A stretch of 64,000 bases of DNA. It comes from Nematostella vectensis (lineage: Eukaryota; Cnidaria; Anthozoa; Actiniaria; Edwardsiidae). The notes below the pieces were generated by a model, which was not told the DNA's origin, made no database searches, and saw nothing but the letters and a program-made list of their open reading frames with translations. Location: NCBI RefSeq assembly GCF_932526225.1, contig NC_064034.1, forward strand, positions 13,900,887-13,964,886. Reading direction: 5' to 3'. Below, piece by piece: positions 40,860 through 51,202 of this stretch. The translations under genes were made by a program, and so were the position numbers. The first letter of the stretch is position 1, and every line of letters begins with the position of its first letter.

Positions 40860-40922
40860 CTGTTAGCCATGGAGTAAGCAGACATTTAAACACAAGGGCC
40901 CCACCCAATTCCTTGCAGTGCA

Positions 40923-41147
40923 ATGTCGACGACGCAGCAAAGCAAGATTACAAAGACCATCACCGACGCCGCAGTCATAACCGGCCTCGTCGCCGGTATC
41001 GGCTGGGTTGGGCGCAAGGTCTTGCGCGAAGACTTCACCAAAGACCCCTCCGCGAACGCCATGAACTACGCAAAAATGACTGCCGCCGTTGCAGGTGCTG
41101 TCGCTTTGGAGGGTTACCTTGAGGACCAGAAGATCCTGTCCATGTAG
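40923..41147 (+). CDS. homologue of 10873 small membrane protein (74 aa)
   Basis: Same length as the element 1 protein, with VITGLVAGIGWVGRKVL and the C-terminal DQKILSM. Intact. A CATTTAAACACAAG box lies about 37 bases upstream, a possible counterpart of TTTAAAGATT. Confidence 0.78.
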   Translation: MSTTQQSKITKTITDAAVITGLVAGIGWVGRKVLREDFTKDPSANAMNYAKMTAAVAGAVALEGYLEDQKILSM

Positions 41148-41239
41148 TAGTGTACTGTGGCACACTACTACATGTGTAGGCCACGTATTAGACTCGTGTT
41201 CATGTATGAACACGTACACACAGCATCACACACTACTCG

Positions 41240-41665
41240 ATGGCCTCCATCGCGATTTTGGTTGGTGGCGCCGTCCTAAACGCGACTGCATTCGTTGGTG
41301 GCAACTACCTCGCAAAGCTCCTGTCGAACGATGAGAGCCCTGCCTTAGCTGAGAAGGAGAGGCACGACAAGGCCCTAGAGAAATACCAACAAGACTATGG
41401 ACGCTACCAACAGCGGCGACAGAAAATCCTCGATTGGCAAGCTCAAAGTCGCCAGAGAGGGGCCCTCGCAAAGCAAAACTTCACCGACACTGACTACGCT
41501 CTCAAACTCTACAACCAGACCCGGCCAAAACACTCCCTGGAGTCGATGCGGGCTTCTGAGCTGTCCGACTACTACATCCCCAGCAAAACGCAGAAAAACG
41601 CCAAGTTGGCGTACATTAGCACCGGCGCTCTCGCCATCGGCTACACAGCTAGCCGCTTGCTGTGA
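41240..41665 (+). CDS. homologue of 11130 membrane protein (141 aa)
   Basis: Starts MASIAILVGGAVLNATAFVG, nearly the same as in element 1; keeps RHDKALEKYQQDYGRY, LSDYYIPS and the hydrophobic C-terminus. Intact. Function unknown. Confidence 0.8.
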   Translation: MASIAILVGGAVLNATAFVGGNYLAKLLSNDESPALAEKERHDKALEKYQQDYGRYQQRRQKILDWQAQSRQRGALAKQNFTDTDYALKLYNQTRPKHSLESMRASELSDYYIPSKTQKNAKLAYISTGALAIGYTASRLL

Positions 41666-42035
41666 TGCAGCTGCCGTTCTAGCGCTGCGTCTAGGTGGCC
41701 TTTTTCCATACTGCGCGTATACGTATAAGATGATTGCAGACCAGCTGTGGAGTGCTATGCACGAGGTAGCAGCCGCTGCTAAGCGAGTGATACTGAAAGT
41801 GCGGTCGATGGGTGGGTGACACCGAAGGTGTCGTAGCTTTGGTGACATTGCTAACTAAAGACTCGAGCTGTGGCGCGCAGACAGGGAGTGCGCTAAGAGG
41901 TTCGCCAATGCCGTTCTCCGAGGGCCTACCGACCTCAGAAAGACCGCCTTGGCACTACCCGAGCAGACGGCAACCGCCTGTTGGAGACTGATACACCTGT
42001 TGCAATGTATCGCAGCACATTATAGCCGACACGTA
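41666..42035. other. gap between membrane gene and integrase, copy A
   Basis: No conserved coding segment recognised; may hold remains of a deleted structural gene. Confidence 0.35.
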
Positions 42036-42913
42036 ATGGCGGCGAAGCGCATGTCCGACGAAGAACTTGATGCGTTCCTTCGTCCAATATACTACGCCAG
42101 AGGCGGCTTCCAGGGAGTGACTTCTCTGCATGCCAAACTTCCCAAGGGCTCAGCCTCCATAGATCGAGTGCGCAAGTGGGTAAGCTCGCAGCCCGTCGGG
42201 GGCTACACACAGACACCCCCTCCTCCGACTACCTTCGCCCACTTCTCGGAGCAGATACCAAACCGTATCCACTAGTCGGACCTGCTATTCTTGCCAACCG
42301 ACCGCAGGTACAAGTATGCCCTGACTGTCGTTGACGTTGCTTCACGATATCTATGCAGAGGGCTCTCACATGGCCTAAAGTCGTCATGGTTGATGACGGC
42401 ACGGAGTTCAAGGCTGCTACCACAAAGCTCCTAACAGACCACGGGGTGGAGGTCAGACGGGCTGAGCCAGGGCACCACAGGAGCCAAGCTTTCGCCGAGT
42501 CTTTCCATCGCTGGCTGGCACAGCGCCTATTTCGTGCGCAGTACTCGAAGGAGCTTGCATCCGGCGAGACAAACCGCGAGTGGGTTACTGCTTTGCCAAT
42601 CGTCATCTCGGACATAAACGCAACGAAGATTCGCATGACTGGCTTTGCGCCTAAAGACGCCATAAAGCTGAGGCGCGTGCCTCTCAAAGCCGAAAAGCCC
42701 CCCTTAGAGGTCGGAACGGAGGTGTACATCGCCGTAAACGAGGAAGACCTTCAGGACAAGGGCCGACGGCGAGCGACGGAGCCGTGGTGGACAAGCAAGG
42801 CATACCCAATACTAAAGAGAGTCATGGAGCCCGGACAGCCAGTGTTGTGTTACACGGCGTACTCTAAGCACTGCTTCACGCGTTCTCAGTTGCGTAGCGT
42901 CACGCTAGCGTGA
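42036..42913 (+). pseudogene. Polinton-type integrase, copy A
   Basis: N-terminal part from the ATG at 42036 (DEELDAFLRPIYYA...RKWV). TAG at 42273-42275 replaces the Gln of the NRIHQSDLLF motif that copy B retains. About 90 bases after DVASRY are deleted, shifting frame. The rest reads open from 42353: MVDDGTEF (second Asp), SQAFAESFHRWLAQRLF (Glu region) and the C-terminal end up to TAG/TGA at 42911-42913. Related to the element 1 integrase. Confidence 0.82.
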
Positions 42914-44386
42914 TCAGCGCTTGTGCCTTCTATTGCAGCTAAGGCACAGGAGTCTGACATTCCACTTGTAGTGACCCTGACTGTCGTCCAGCCGGTCGAT
43001 ACTGAAGCATTGGGGATGACTCTTGGTGTACCCCTGAAGCAGAAGCTGAGTGCCACAGACCGTGCACTTCTTTTCCGCGTGAGCAATCATGCCGAATACG
43101 TGGTCTACCGTCAGAACGTGGTGCGGTCCCGTGTACTTTGTGCGAACCTTTTGCCTGTCGTCTATAGCGTATCGCTTGATTCGCGCTATAATGAGCTCTT
43201 CACTGGGCGTAGACTGCAGTCCTGTGGGAACCAAGGCACCGGGGGTGTTATCGGGGGGGGGGGGGGGGGGGATCACGCGGACTATCTGGTCGGCGGGCCG
43301 CACGCGGGAGATGCCGGTGTATACAGCATTCGTGATCCAGCCCTCTAAGCTGTGGTCTATGATAAACAAACGTCTTGGAGTCTGGATAGTCTTGACCTGC
43401 ACCCGGTGGACTGTACCCCAGCCCGCGTATTTCCACTCGAGGGGAAGCCCGTTAAGAACCGCGTCGAGAGGAACCTCGACTACCGTGCCTTTTTACGCGT
43501 CGACCTTCTCACCCCTTTTGCCTGGCACGGGCACCGGCCGCCCTTGCTTGCGATAGCGATGCGCGACGCTAGGATCGGGGTCAAAGCGGATAGTTGCTGG
43601 CAATCGGGGTTAGTTTTTCCTGTGGTGCTCTACCAATCGCTGCTGAACAAGAGCCCCCATCTTGTTGGTCGAGCACACCCACATATCGCTTGGGTGGGCC
43701 TGCTCGATCGCCGCGTCGAACGCCACCCCATCCCACTCCTCTCGAAACACCTCAAGCTGTTGGGAATCTGGCTGACACCAAATCCGGCCCTTTATGTCGT
43801 GGAGCCTGGAGGAGGGCGCGGCAGAGCCGAAGTCGCGTATACTGTACGGCTTTCCGCAGTCTTCACACAGGCTGCGGTAGTCGGACTCGAACCAGCGGAT
43901 GTTCCCTTGTGCCTACTCCTTGAGCATATCGTAAGGCCCCTCTTTATGTCCCCAGGGCGGGACCTGCCCATAGTCGCCACAACACACTACCTGACACGGC
44001 CGCGTGGCGAGATACCCTAGGATGGCGCGTAGCACTTTAGTCTGTACCTAACAGCACTCGTCAATGATGATTACTTCTGCGAGACGGTCGAGTTTGTGCC
44101 CCAGCTCGGAAGGTCTCCACTCCTCTATGGGCTTCTCCGCTGGTATGCAGAGGTAGTGGTGGTAGGTTTGAGCCTTCACCGCGAGGCGCGGGTTGTTGCG
44201 ATGGTCGTGGGCGAGGTCGTTCGCGGGGGTGAGCACCACAACGTTGCGGCCGCGGAAAATGCTCACCGCCCACTCGGTCTTCCCCGATCCTCCTTGGCTG
44301 GCTAGATACATCTTTGCAGAGGTTGCGGCCACTAGATCGTACGGCAGACTCGGCGCAGTGCTTGGCTCCCTAGCCAAGCTCCCCAA
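42914..44386 (-). pseudogene. SF1 helicase and HNH part of replicase, copy A
   Basis: Minus strand. QGGSGKTEWAV (Walker A) and IIDECC (Walker B) lie in 44386-44048, ended by TAG after DECC. Motif III and the middle are broken near 43620. 43402-42914 holds the motif V/VI region (TIQTPRRLF...AVYTGISRVR) and a C-terminal HNH domain (CTVCG...SIDRLDDSQGHYKWN...CLSCN). A G tract at 43252-43270 adds extra Pro codons compared with copy B. The helicase would unwind DNA during replication; HNH nucleases cut DNA. Not functional in this copy. Confidence 0.75.
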
Positions 44387-44467
44387 CTTCTTCGGACTCC
44401 AAGCCGCTTCGGGTCGCCTCTCGTACCCAGGCTTCTTGTGGCGCCACTCTCCATACCCCGGATTTCG

Positions 44468-46414
44468 CTACACGAGCTTTACACCACTGGGCACCGCCTT
44501 TGCGTTTATGGCATCTGTGCACACTCGGAGGACGCCTTCGCGAGGGATCCGCCTCAACATGCGTCGCAACGCTATGTTTGTGTACGCCAAGACGAAGGCC
44601 CTGATATGGTACCATTGTGAACGCCGGACACCGTCTTTGTATTGGATCAGATGAGCTCCGTCGGCATGCTCGAAGTTAAGTAAGTGGTCGGTGCCCGCAA
44701 GGAGGTTTGTCAGATACGCGGCTTCTTCACGGTCGCGGAATACGATCGAGGACTCGTCGCCATGGCGAGCGCACTTGCCTACGAAACGGACAGCGAGATC
44801 TCGACCCTCAGGGTACTGCGAGTCTTCGCCGCCGGGGACGTTCGAAGGGAAGCCGTATTTCCGTACCAAATCAATGGCGTCCGAGGCGTCGCTGAAGACA
44901 CTGTCCTCGCGTCCTAGGTACGCCGCACGCATGTCGATTTGCGCCGTAGGCTGCGCCCCTAAGTTTTCCTTGCTATTCCACACTTTGGACTCAACCTGCG
45001 CCGCTCGCCAGACGTCCCTGTATTTAAGAGGCGTTGGCCTGATGTTCTCTCTTTGGGTCCACTTCTTGAAGCGATACCCTATTGCACCGCCCATCGTGTG
45101 CGGGTGGTCATCAGGAAGCCATTGAGGATCATATCCTGTCTCGTCTGTAAACGCCCTGTCGATAGCAGGGTACAGTCGATACAGTTTGCCTTCGTGCGTG
45201 ACAATAACACTCCCACACAGCCAGACCCTCGTGCTTCTGGGGATCGCCCTGTTTATGAAGCGAATGAGCACCTCCCTCACTTTTGCCTCGCGCGTTTTTG
45301 TGGCGGCACTGGTTAGAGCCTTCTCCTGACATAACGAACGAAGCTCCCCCTCAGCCTCGAAGTCTAGGCCGTGGACGCTCGCGATCGCAGGTGGTTCAGT
45401 CGGAAGCTCCGCCCAGGCGTGGTTATTGTGGCAAGGGATGCGGATTTGTGTGTACCCCGTCTTGTACTTCCCCGAGTCCCACATAACGTTGCCCAGGGCG
45501 TCCACGGCTACCAGCTTTATCTCGAGCTTCTTTTCCATCTCAAAGAGGTCTTCTTTGGTGCATCCCGTAGTGGGCCAGCTTCTTGTCATATCGCTCGAGG
45601 ATCTTGCCTCGTGTCTTGGTTAGACCAAGGGAGCGATAGGTGCCGCGATTCCTCAAGAAGTCGGCAACATAGCTCACAACACAGTTAGCGAAGGCGTCAC
45701 TCCCCTCTTGCTCAAACATTGGCCCAGGCTCCCCATTTTGCTCAGCTTAAGGGCGAAGCTCGTATCTCACGTAGACGAGGTACTCTCGTCCTTTCTCCCA
45801 AATACCCGCATCGATGCCCTCCAGGGCGCCGACTGCGATTTGGTCCCCTCTTTTGACTAATGACCCACCAATCTTGTGCTCCGAGCGCCCTCCCTCCTCC
45901 GTGATTGGCGCCAATGGCTCTGCGGGGGCCTTACCAACGACCGTGAAGAGTCCGTAACGCCGGTCGGGGTCTACCATCTCGAGCACCATCGACAGCACTG
46001 CGTTTGCCCTCAGAGACTCTCGCTCGTGCGAGACCCACCACACCGAGCCGTCGTCATTAATATCAGACCCCGCATAACCGGCTTTAGAGCAATGACACCT
46101 GCTCCACCAAGATCTTGTATCTCCTGGTAAACACCGGCGCTTATGTCTTGGCCCCGAAGAGTGGCATCCACGCTTGGGAACCGAAGATGGGCGCCGCCGA
46201 CGAAGAGAGAATAGTACTCATCGGGGTGTAAGCCCTCTGGGCCCTCTTGCCGCCGTTCCAGCAGCAATGGGTCGAACTCGCGACAGACTTCCTCTGGCCG
46301 CGAGCTCGCCGGCATGAGCGGCTTAAGCAGCTTGCGCTGGACCAGCCCTGCCAGTACGGCGGGCGCCTCCTTGTCAGGCATGCTATTGAGAATCTCCTCT
46401 ATATAAGCGTCCAT
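44468..46414 (-). pseudogene. OTU-like and palm-domain polymerase part of replicase, copy A
   Basis: Read in several minus frames: 46414-46010, 46043-45747 (TAA), a shifted stretch, and 45589-44468 (TAG). Contains the OTU-like NCVVSYVADFL and CHNNHAW, a motif-A-like IDMRAAY, and the terminal block HIRAFVLAYTNIALRRML with CTDAI. About 250 bases present in copy B between the last two are deleted here. Not PolB: the YxDTDS and DxxNLYG motifs are absent. Best guess a TV-Pol-type polymerase of transposons and virophages. Confidence 0.6.
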
Positions 46415-46773
46415 GTTTGGGTATACCTTGTGCCACCCAGTCTCTAATTGCCCGTATCACAGCCGGCGGGGCGAGTGTTTGGGTATGCCTTGTGCTACCT
46501 AGTCTCTAATTGCCCGTATCACAGCCGGCGGGACGAGTGTTTGGGTATGCCTTGTGCCACCTAGTCTCTAATTGCCCGTATCAAAGCCGGCGGGACGAGT
46601 GTTTGGGTATGCCTTGTGCCACCCAGTCTCTAATTGCCCGTATCGCGGGCTGCGATGTCAGACAGGACGAGTGTTTGGGTTGCGACGTCAGACAGGACGA
46701 GTGTTTGGGTACGTCTTGTGCCACCCAATCTCTAATTGCCCGTATCGCGGGCTGCGATGTCAGACAGGACGAG
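46414..46773 (-). repeat. minisatellite in replicase N-terminal region, copy A
   Basis: Six units of 62, 62, 62, 72, 30 and 72 bp starting with TGTTTGGGTATGCCTTGTGC. Copy B has one unit at the same place, so the array expanded in copy A. The 72-bp units keep frame; in the zinc-ORF frame each holds a TAG. Confidence 0.9.
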
Positions 46774-47079
46774 TGCGAACCATTTTCGAGCGCGCCTCTC
46801 GATGCCGCGCATTCTCTGCCCTTCACGATTCGTTCCGCAGGGGCGGCACAACCGCGTCTCCGACTGCGTCCCTATGCCGCAGATCCTGCACTGCACGGGG
46901 AGGGGGCTGCCCTTACGGAGCCTTTGTAGGTGCACCTTGTAGTAGGTGTCCATGCACCTCTGGCCGCACGTGTTTGCATGGCCGACCTTTAGCCACCCGC
47001 AGTAATCTTTTCCGCACTTCATCGTTCGAACACTCGGTATACCACAGGACAGACGGGGGTCCAATTGCAAGGTTCCCAC
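46732..47079 (-). CDS. zinc-binding N-terminal ORF of replicase, copy A
   Basis: About 115 codons with CGKDYCGWLKVGHANTCGQR, CMDTYYKVH and CRICG...CRPCG, that is four Cys pairs plus His, likely two or three zinc sites. It precedes the polymerase on the same strand and, in copy B, in the same frame. It ends at a TAG present in both copies. A role in DNA binding or priming is inferred from position. Confidence 0.6.
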   Translation of the reverse strand: MGTLQLDPRLSCGIPSVRTMKCGKDYCGWLKVGHANTCGQRCMDTYYKVHLQRLRKGSPLPVQCRICGIGTQSETRLCRPCGTNREGQRMRGIERRARKWFALVLSDIAARDTGN

Positions 47080-47119
47080 TCGTTTCTATGAAAGGGCCCA
47101 GTCCCGCTGCTGTCGATAG

Positions 47120-47380
47120 ACAGCGGATTAATGATTGCTAACCATTGCTAATTATTCATCTACGTGGAGTGTGTTTTGCCTAGACTTACTTTTGCTAATT
47201 ATCCATCTACGCGAAGTGGTCCCGACGCAGATTAATTATTAGCAATTATTAATCTACGCGAAACGCGTTTCGGTGCCACTGAAAGCCCCCAGCCTGGCCC
47301 GGGGCTGGGGGGGTCGGAGGGGCGATTCGCGCCCCCCACTCGTTTCACTGAAAGCCCCCAGTCCCCCCCGACGTTTGTTT
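47120..47380 (-). repeat. Element 2 terminal repeat, copy A
   Basis: Matches the reverse complement of 55271-55510 of copy B: AATTACCCATCTACGCG-like units, CTGAAAGCCCCCAGCCTGG, GGGGCGATTCGCGCC and a closing AGTCCCCCCCG. Internal sub-repeats (CATCTACGCGAAGTGG, TTAATCTACGCG) occur two to three times. Confidence 0.8.
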
Positions 47381-49252
47381 ACGAACAATCAACCGCACAA
47401 TTTCTATCCTTTTTATGGGATAATGTATGAACAAACTAGCTGAATTACTAGTTAGGAACTAGGTATAATAAAAAAAACAACAACATCAACATCCCATCAT
47501 GGCTTTAAACACGAACGCGCGGTATAAAAGGGAACGCTCCGCCCCCTTTTTGCATACTAATCAGTATCCAACATGGCGTCTGGTAGCGTTATCAAAGGAG
47601 GGAATTAAAGCTCGAATAAAGCATAATGAAAAAAACTTTTTATTAGTCAATAAAGCTCTAATTTAATAATTGTGGTTTTTGTTGCATGTATAGTATTTTT
47701 TGTCTTCGACAGGCTGTATAATTACGGTATTTTCCGTCTTTTTTGTTGTGAATGGAGGCTGTTTTTGAAATTCGCGCCATTTTCCCAGTGTCAATCAGTC
47801 CTTTTGCTGCAGTCTCACTCTTTTCCTTCCTCCGAGCCTCCCTCAGTTTGTTATTGTGGATAGCAGATTCAACTAAAAGAACAGCCGCAAAACAACCCCC
47901 AAATATAGAGACCAAAGCCAGAAGTTCGGTCTTTCAGTCAATGTATAAGCAGTGCAACGGCCATTTGCAATGGTGGCGAAATCCTTTTTGAGACCGAAGC
48001 ACCCTATTCAACATAGAGCTTTCTACAGGAGACGAAGGTCGACTTGAGAGAATAAAGGATCAACAACAAGATTGCAAATCCCGTCCTGGTTCATCAAAGG
48101 AAACCTCAACGACACAGAGCACTACTCACGCGAACATCGAGTAATCAACAACTGATATGTACTTATAACTTACTTATTCACGCTGAAGTTCCTTCCTCCA
48201 CTCAGCTCTTCAGTCCTTTTAAATAGCTTTCGATTAAATCCCAGGAAGCCAGTTCAATGAATTTATGTATTCACTAAGTCTGTTTTATTAGAAAAAAACG
48301 AAAGGAAAGTGTTGTAGTCTTTGTTTTGACCCGAAAGCATTGCATTTTGTAGACAGGGGCACTGCCAGCGTGCAGTTGCAATGTGTTTGCGGTGACTCCA
48401 TGAAGTGGATAAACTCACTATGTCATCTGGAAGTGTGGTGAAATACAATGTCAAAATAAGGTAAGATTTGTATGTATCTTTCCTCGTAATTTTGAAATGT
48501 CATGTATAAATAAAGACTACAATAGAATCATTATATTGTCTATACTGTTCAGAATGATGCTTCATGGCCTAGGATCAACTGATCACAGAGACAGTATGCT
48601 AGTGTTTGCGATGCAGCCCTGATATGATATGAAGATATTTGGCATAGACATGAAGCATTGATATACAGCTTCAAATTAAAATGCCCCTCTTTGAATCATC
48701 GCTCACGCCTCACCCAAACAATGTTCTAGTGTCCTGTGTAGGATTTTGGGTGGAGCATTCAGCTCATATCCACTTGAACTACAATACTACAACATGTCTT
48801 TAGGGTGTGTGTACATCATCTTTATTATGAGACATAAATTTTCTGCTTTTTGCATGATATCTATGTCAGGGCACACCCACTTGACAATTCATGGCTATGT
48901 GCTCCAGAAATCTAAATCTGAAATAGACATTAAGCCAGGTTAGGACCTACTATAAAATAATAGCCCCTCTCCATATGCCCAGGTTCCTAAAATGTGTATC
49001 TTTATCTTTACAAAATACTTTCATCATAATGCATTACAACACATCTTGGTTTATGTATATGTTGAATATACTAAATTGGTGTGTTATTTCTGTAGTTCAT
49101 GACACATTTTACCTATACAGCTATTTTGTGTAACTATTCGATAACAAAGTTAACCTAAATTTTCCTAACTTTCCTAAATTTTCCTAATTTTCCTGCAGTT
49201 TATTTTTCCATCATTGTGAAAACATTTACAAAAAATGAAACAATAAGCAATC
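47381..49252. other. host DNA between viral copies, first part
   Basis: No gene can be named. A TATA box (TATAAAAGGG at 47522) with a CCGCCCC box lies upstream of ATGGCGTCTGGTAGCG at 47573. At 48420-48460, ATGTCATCTGGAAGTGTGGT and more, ending before GTAAGA, looks like a first coding exon with a similar start (M-S/A-SGSVxK). The relation of the two is unclear. Confidence 0.3.
47521..47572 (+). promoter_or_regulatory. TATA-containing promoter-like region
   Basis: GGTATAAAAGGGAACG is followed by CTCCGCCCCC and, about 45 bases on, an ATG. The downstream frame closes after ten codons, so a transcript is not established. Confidence 0.25.
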
Positions 49253-49401
49253 TGTAACACAACCAGTGACTGACATGTATTGCGTGACTTTCGCGCCATA
49301 GTTATTCATTATGTTAATTTATGCATGTAGCTTTATACTTGTGTACAACTTGTACGACTCGCACGAGTATCATAATAAACCCTGCAGTTCATGAAACACG
49401 A

Positions 49402-49895
49402 CATGGCTGTCAGTAGCGGGATCTTCTAGAAGTCACAGACTGGAAGGAGAAAGAAAAACGTGAGTTTATTCCAATTGTTCTTTGGTACAAGCTAGCGAAA
49501 TGAGCGATTTGATCGGATTTGAAACTCCTAAACTCGACATGGCTTTCAGTAGCGGGATCTTCTAGAAGTCACAGACTGGAAGGAGAAAGAAAAACGTGAG
49601 TTTATTCCAATTGTTCTTTGGTATAAGCCAGCGAAATGAGCGATTTGATCGGATTTAAAACTCCCAAAATAGACTGGACCACGAGCCCCGACATTGAATT
49701 GAAGTTCAAACGTTTTCGCCAGAAATGTGAATTATTATTTGACGGGCCGCTAAAACAGAGGTCGGAGGAAAATCGGATTTAAAACTCCCAAAATAGACTG
49801 GACCACGAGCCCCGACATTGAATTGAAGTTCAAACGTTTTCGCCAGAAATGTGAATTATTATTTGACGGGCCGCTAAAACAGAGGTCGGAGGAAC
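49402..49895 (+). repeat. two adjacent tandem duplications in retroelement leader
   Basis: A 136-bp unit (CATGGCTGTCAGTAGCGGG at 49402 and 49538) and a 124-bp unit (ATCGGATTTAAAACTCCC at 49648 and 49772). The second duplicates the start of gag. Confidence 0.85.
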
Positions 49896-50163
49896 AGAAG
49901 TGTAGATATTTACTCCTCTGGACGGGAGATTATGGCCTTGACTTGTTTAATACATGGAATTTGAGCACAGAAGAGGCGAACAAATTGGCCGAATATTGGA
50001 AGCGTTTCGAAGAGCAGGTGAAACCACAATCCAACCACTTACTAAATCGATTTTACCTAAGATCCCTGAAGCAAAACAACAGGCCGCTAGACGAATTCCT
50101 TACTGAGGCAAACTACTTATCCAGAATAGTGGTTTTCCCACCGACTTACACGATGAGCTAATG
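49823..50163 (+). pseudogene. Ty3-type Gag N-terminal fragment
   Basis: 112 codons with KCRYLLLWTGDYGLDLFNTW and LLNRFYLRSLKQNNRPLDEF, a capsid-like helical pattern of Ty3/gypsy Gag. A frame change near 50150-50180 separates it from the zinc-knuckle part. Confidence 0.6.
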
Positions 50164-50173
50164 CGAGATTCTC

Positions 50174-51202
50174 TTGTTTTTGGAGCCGACTCCGACGCGG
50201 TACAAAAGAAGTGCATCGCCAAAAGGAAATTCCCTCTCCTTCAAGAGAGCCAGGGAAATCGCCCACACTGAGGAGGCGACACGGCTACAAATGAACGACA
50301 TGAGCAACCCCCAGAATCAGAGAGAGGTAAACTCCACCCAGAACAACAACAAAGCTAGAAAGCAACGAAAAGGTAAAACCCACCCAGTAAATAGATCTAA
50401 CAAGAAGCCTGGTGATGAAAATGGCGCATCCGCTCAGCACCATACACCAGATAATTGTGGAAGATGTGGAAATACACCCCACAAAAAGGGCCAGAAATGC
50501 CCAGCTATCGATTCAGAGTGCTTTGCCTGCCACAAAACTGGACACTATCAGCACATGTGCTTTACACCTCCAAAAAAATTTGTCCATTCAATTGGTGATG
50601 AAAATTGTGATGAAAGAGTTTTCTTCGGAACTCTAGTGGCAGAAACCAGCACTAATGAAAATAGCCCAAGCGGAATTGAAAGCATCTTCCAGCTAGAAAA
50701 CCGCAACCGCGTAACGACGGAATTGCAGTTAACTTCCAAACCACACCACAAAAATACCATCCCTATTGTATGTAGAATTGATACTGGCGCAGAACCCAAC
50801 GTCATTGCAAAGAAGGACATTGAGTGCCTTTTCCCGAAAAAAAAAGGACAGCTGGAGAAACCTGGCTGCAAAATCATGTCCTACGGTGGACATGAAATCT
50901 CGAACCTGGGGCAGTGTCAATTGTATGTGCACCACAAGGGTCAAGTTAAAGAAATAACATTCAATGTTACTGAAGTATCAGGTCCTGCCATAATTGGCTG
51001 CAAGACATGTGATGATCTCGAGCTAGTGAAGTACAACCTTAACCTTGACAAAGCCCCCAAGGCCCAATCCCATAGTCAACATGACAACATGCACACCCCA
51101 CTCACTAAGGGAAAATTAGTGAACAGCTACAAAGATCGTTTTGAGGGACGAGGAGGCAAAGAGGGAGATCATCGGCTTTACACCACGACAACTTGTGGAT
51201 AA
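50174..51202 (+). pseudogene. Gag nucleocapsid and retropepsin fragment
   Basis: About 340 codons. Zinc knuckles CGRCGNTPHKKGQKC and CFACHKTGHYQHMC, then an aspartic protease with CRIDTGAEPNVI (catalytic DTG) and the later IIGCKTCDDL. This is a gag-pro join typical of Ty3-type elements of animals. It ends by frameshift before RT. Confidence 0.75.

Larger units (their letters stand above)
39934..47380. mobile_element. Element 2 copy A: truncated Polinton-like virus
   Basis: G+C-rich relic. From left to right: homologues of the element 1 genes 9762, 10406, 10873 and 11130 (plus), integrase (plus), then HNH, helicase, polymerase and zinc ORF (minus), and a terminal repeat at 47120-47380 shared with copy B. 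The left part with capsid, ATPase and opposite end is missing. The late genes are open; the replication genes are full of stops and shifts. Confidence 0.85.
49253..51202 (+). mobile_element. Ty3-type retroelement relic (gag and protease)
   Basis: A possible short LTR end (TGTAACAC at 49253 to CACGACA at 49402, with an AATAAA) is followed by a gag and protease region. Nothing of RT, RNase H or integrase and no second LTR was recognised downstream. Confidence 0.65.

Noticed and set aside
43352-44020. 222-codon plus-strand ORF in copy A, with a similar one at 59823-59155 in copy B
   Set aside because: Both are antisense to the helicase region, which carries the recognisable motifs.
46414-46773. 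CRISPR-like array
   Set aside because: Units are contiguous near-identical tandem repeats with no spacers, in a eukaryotic viral relic.
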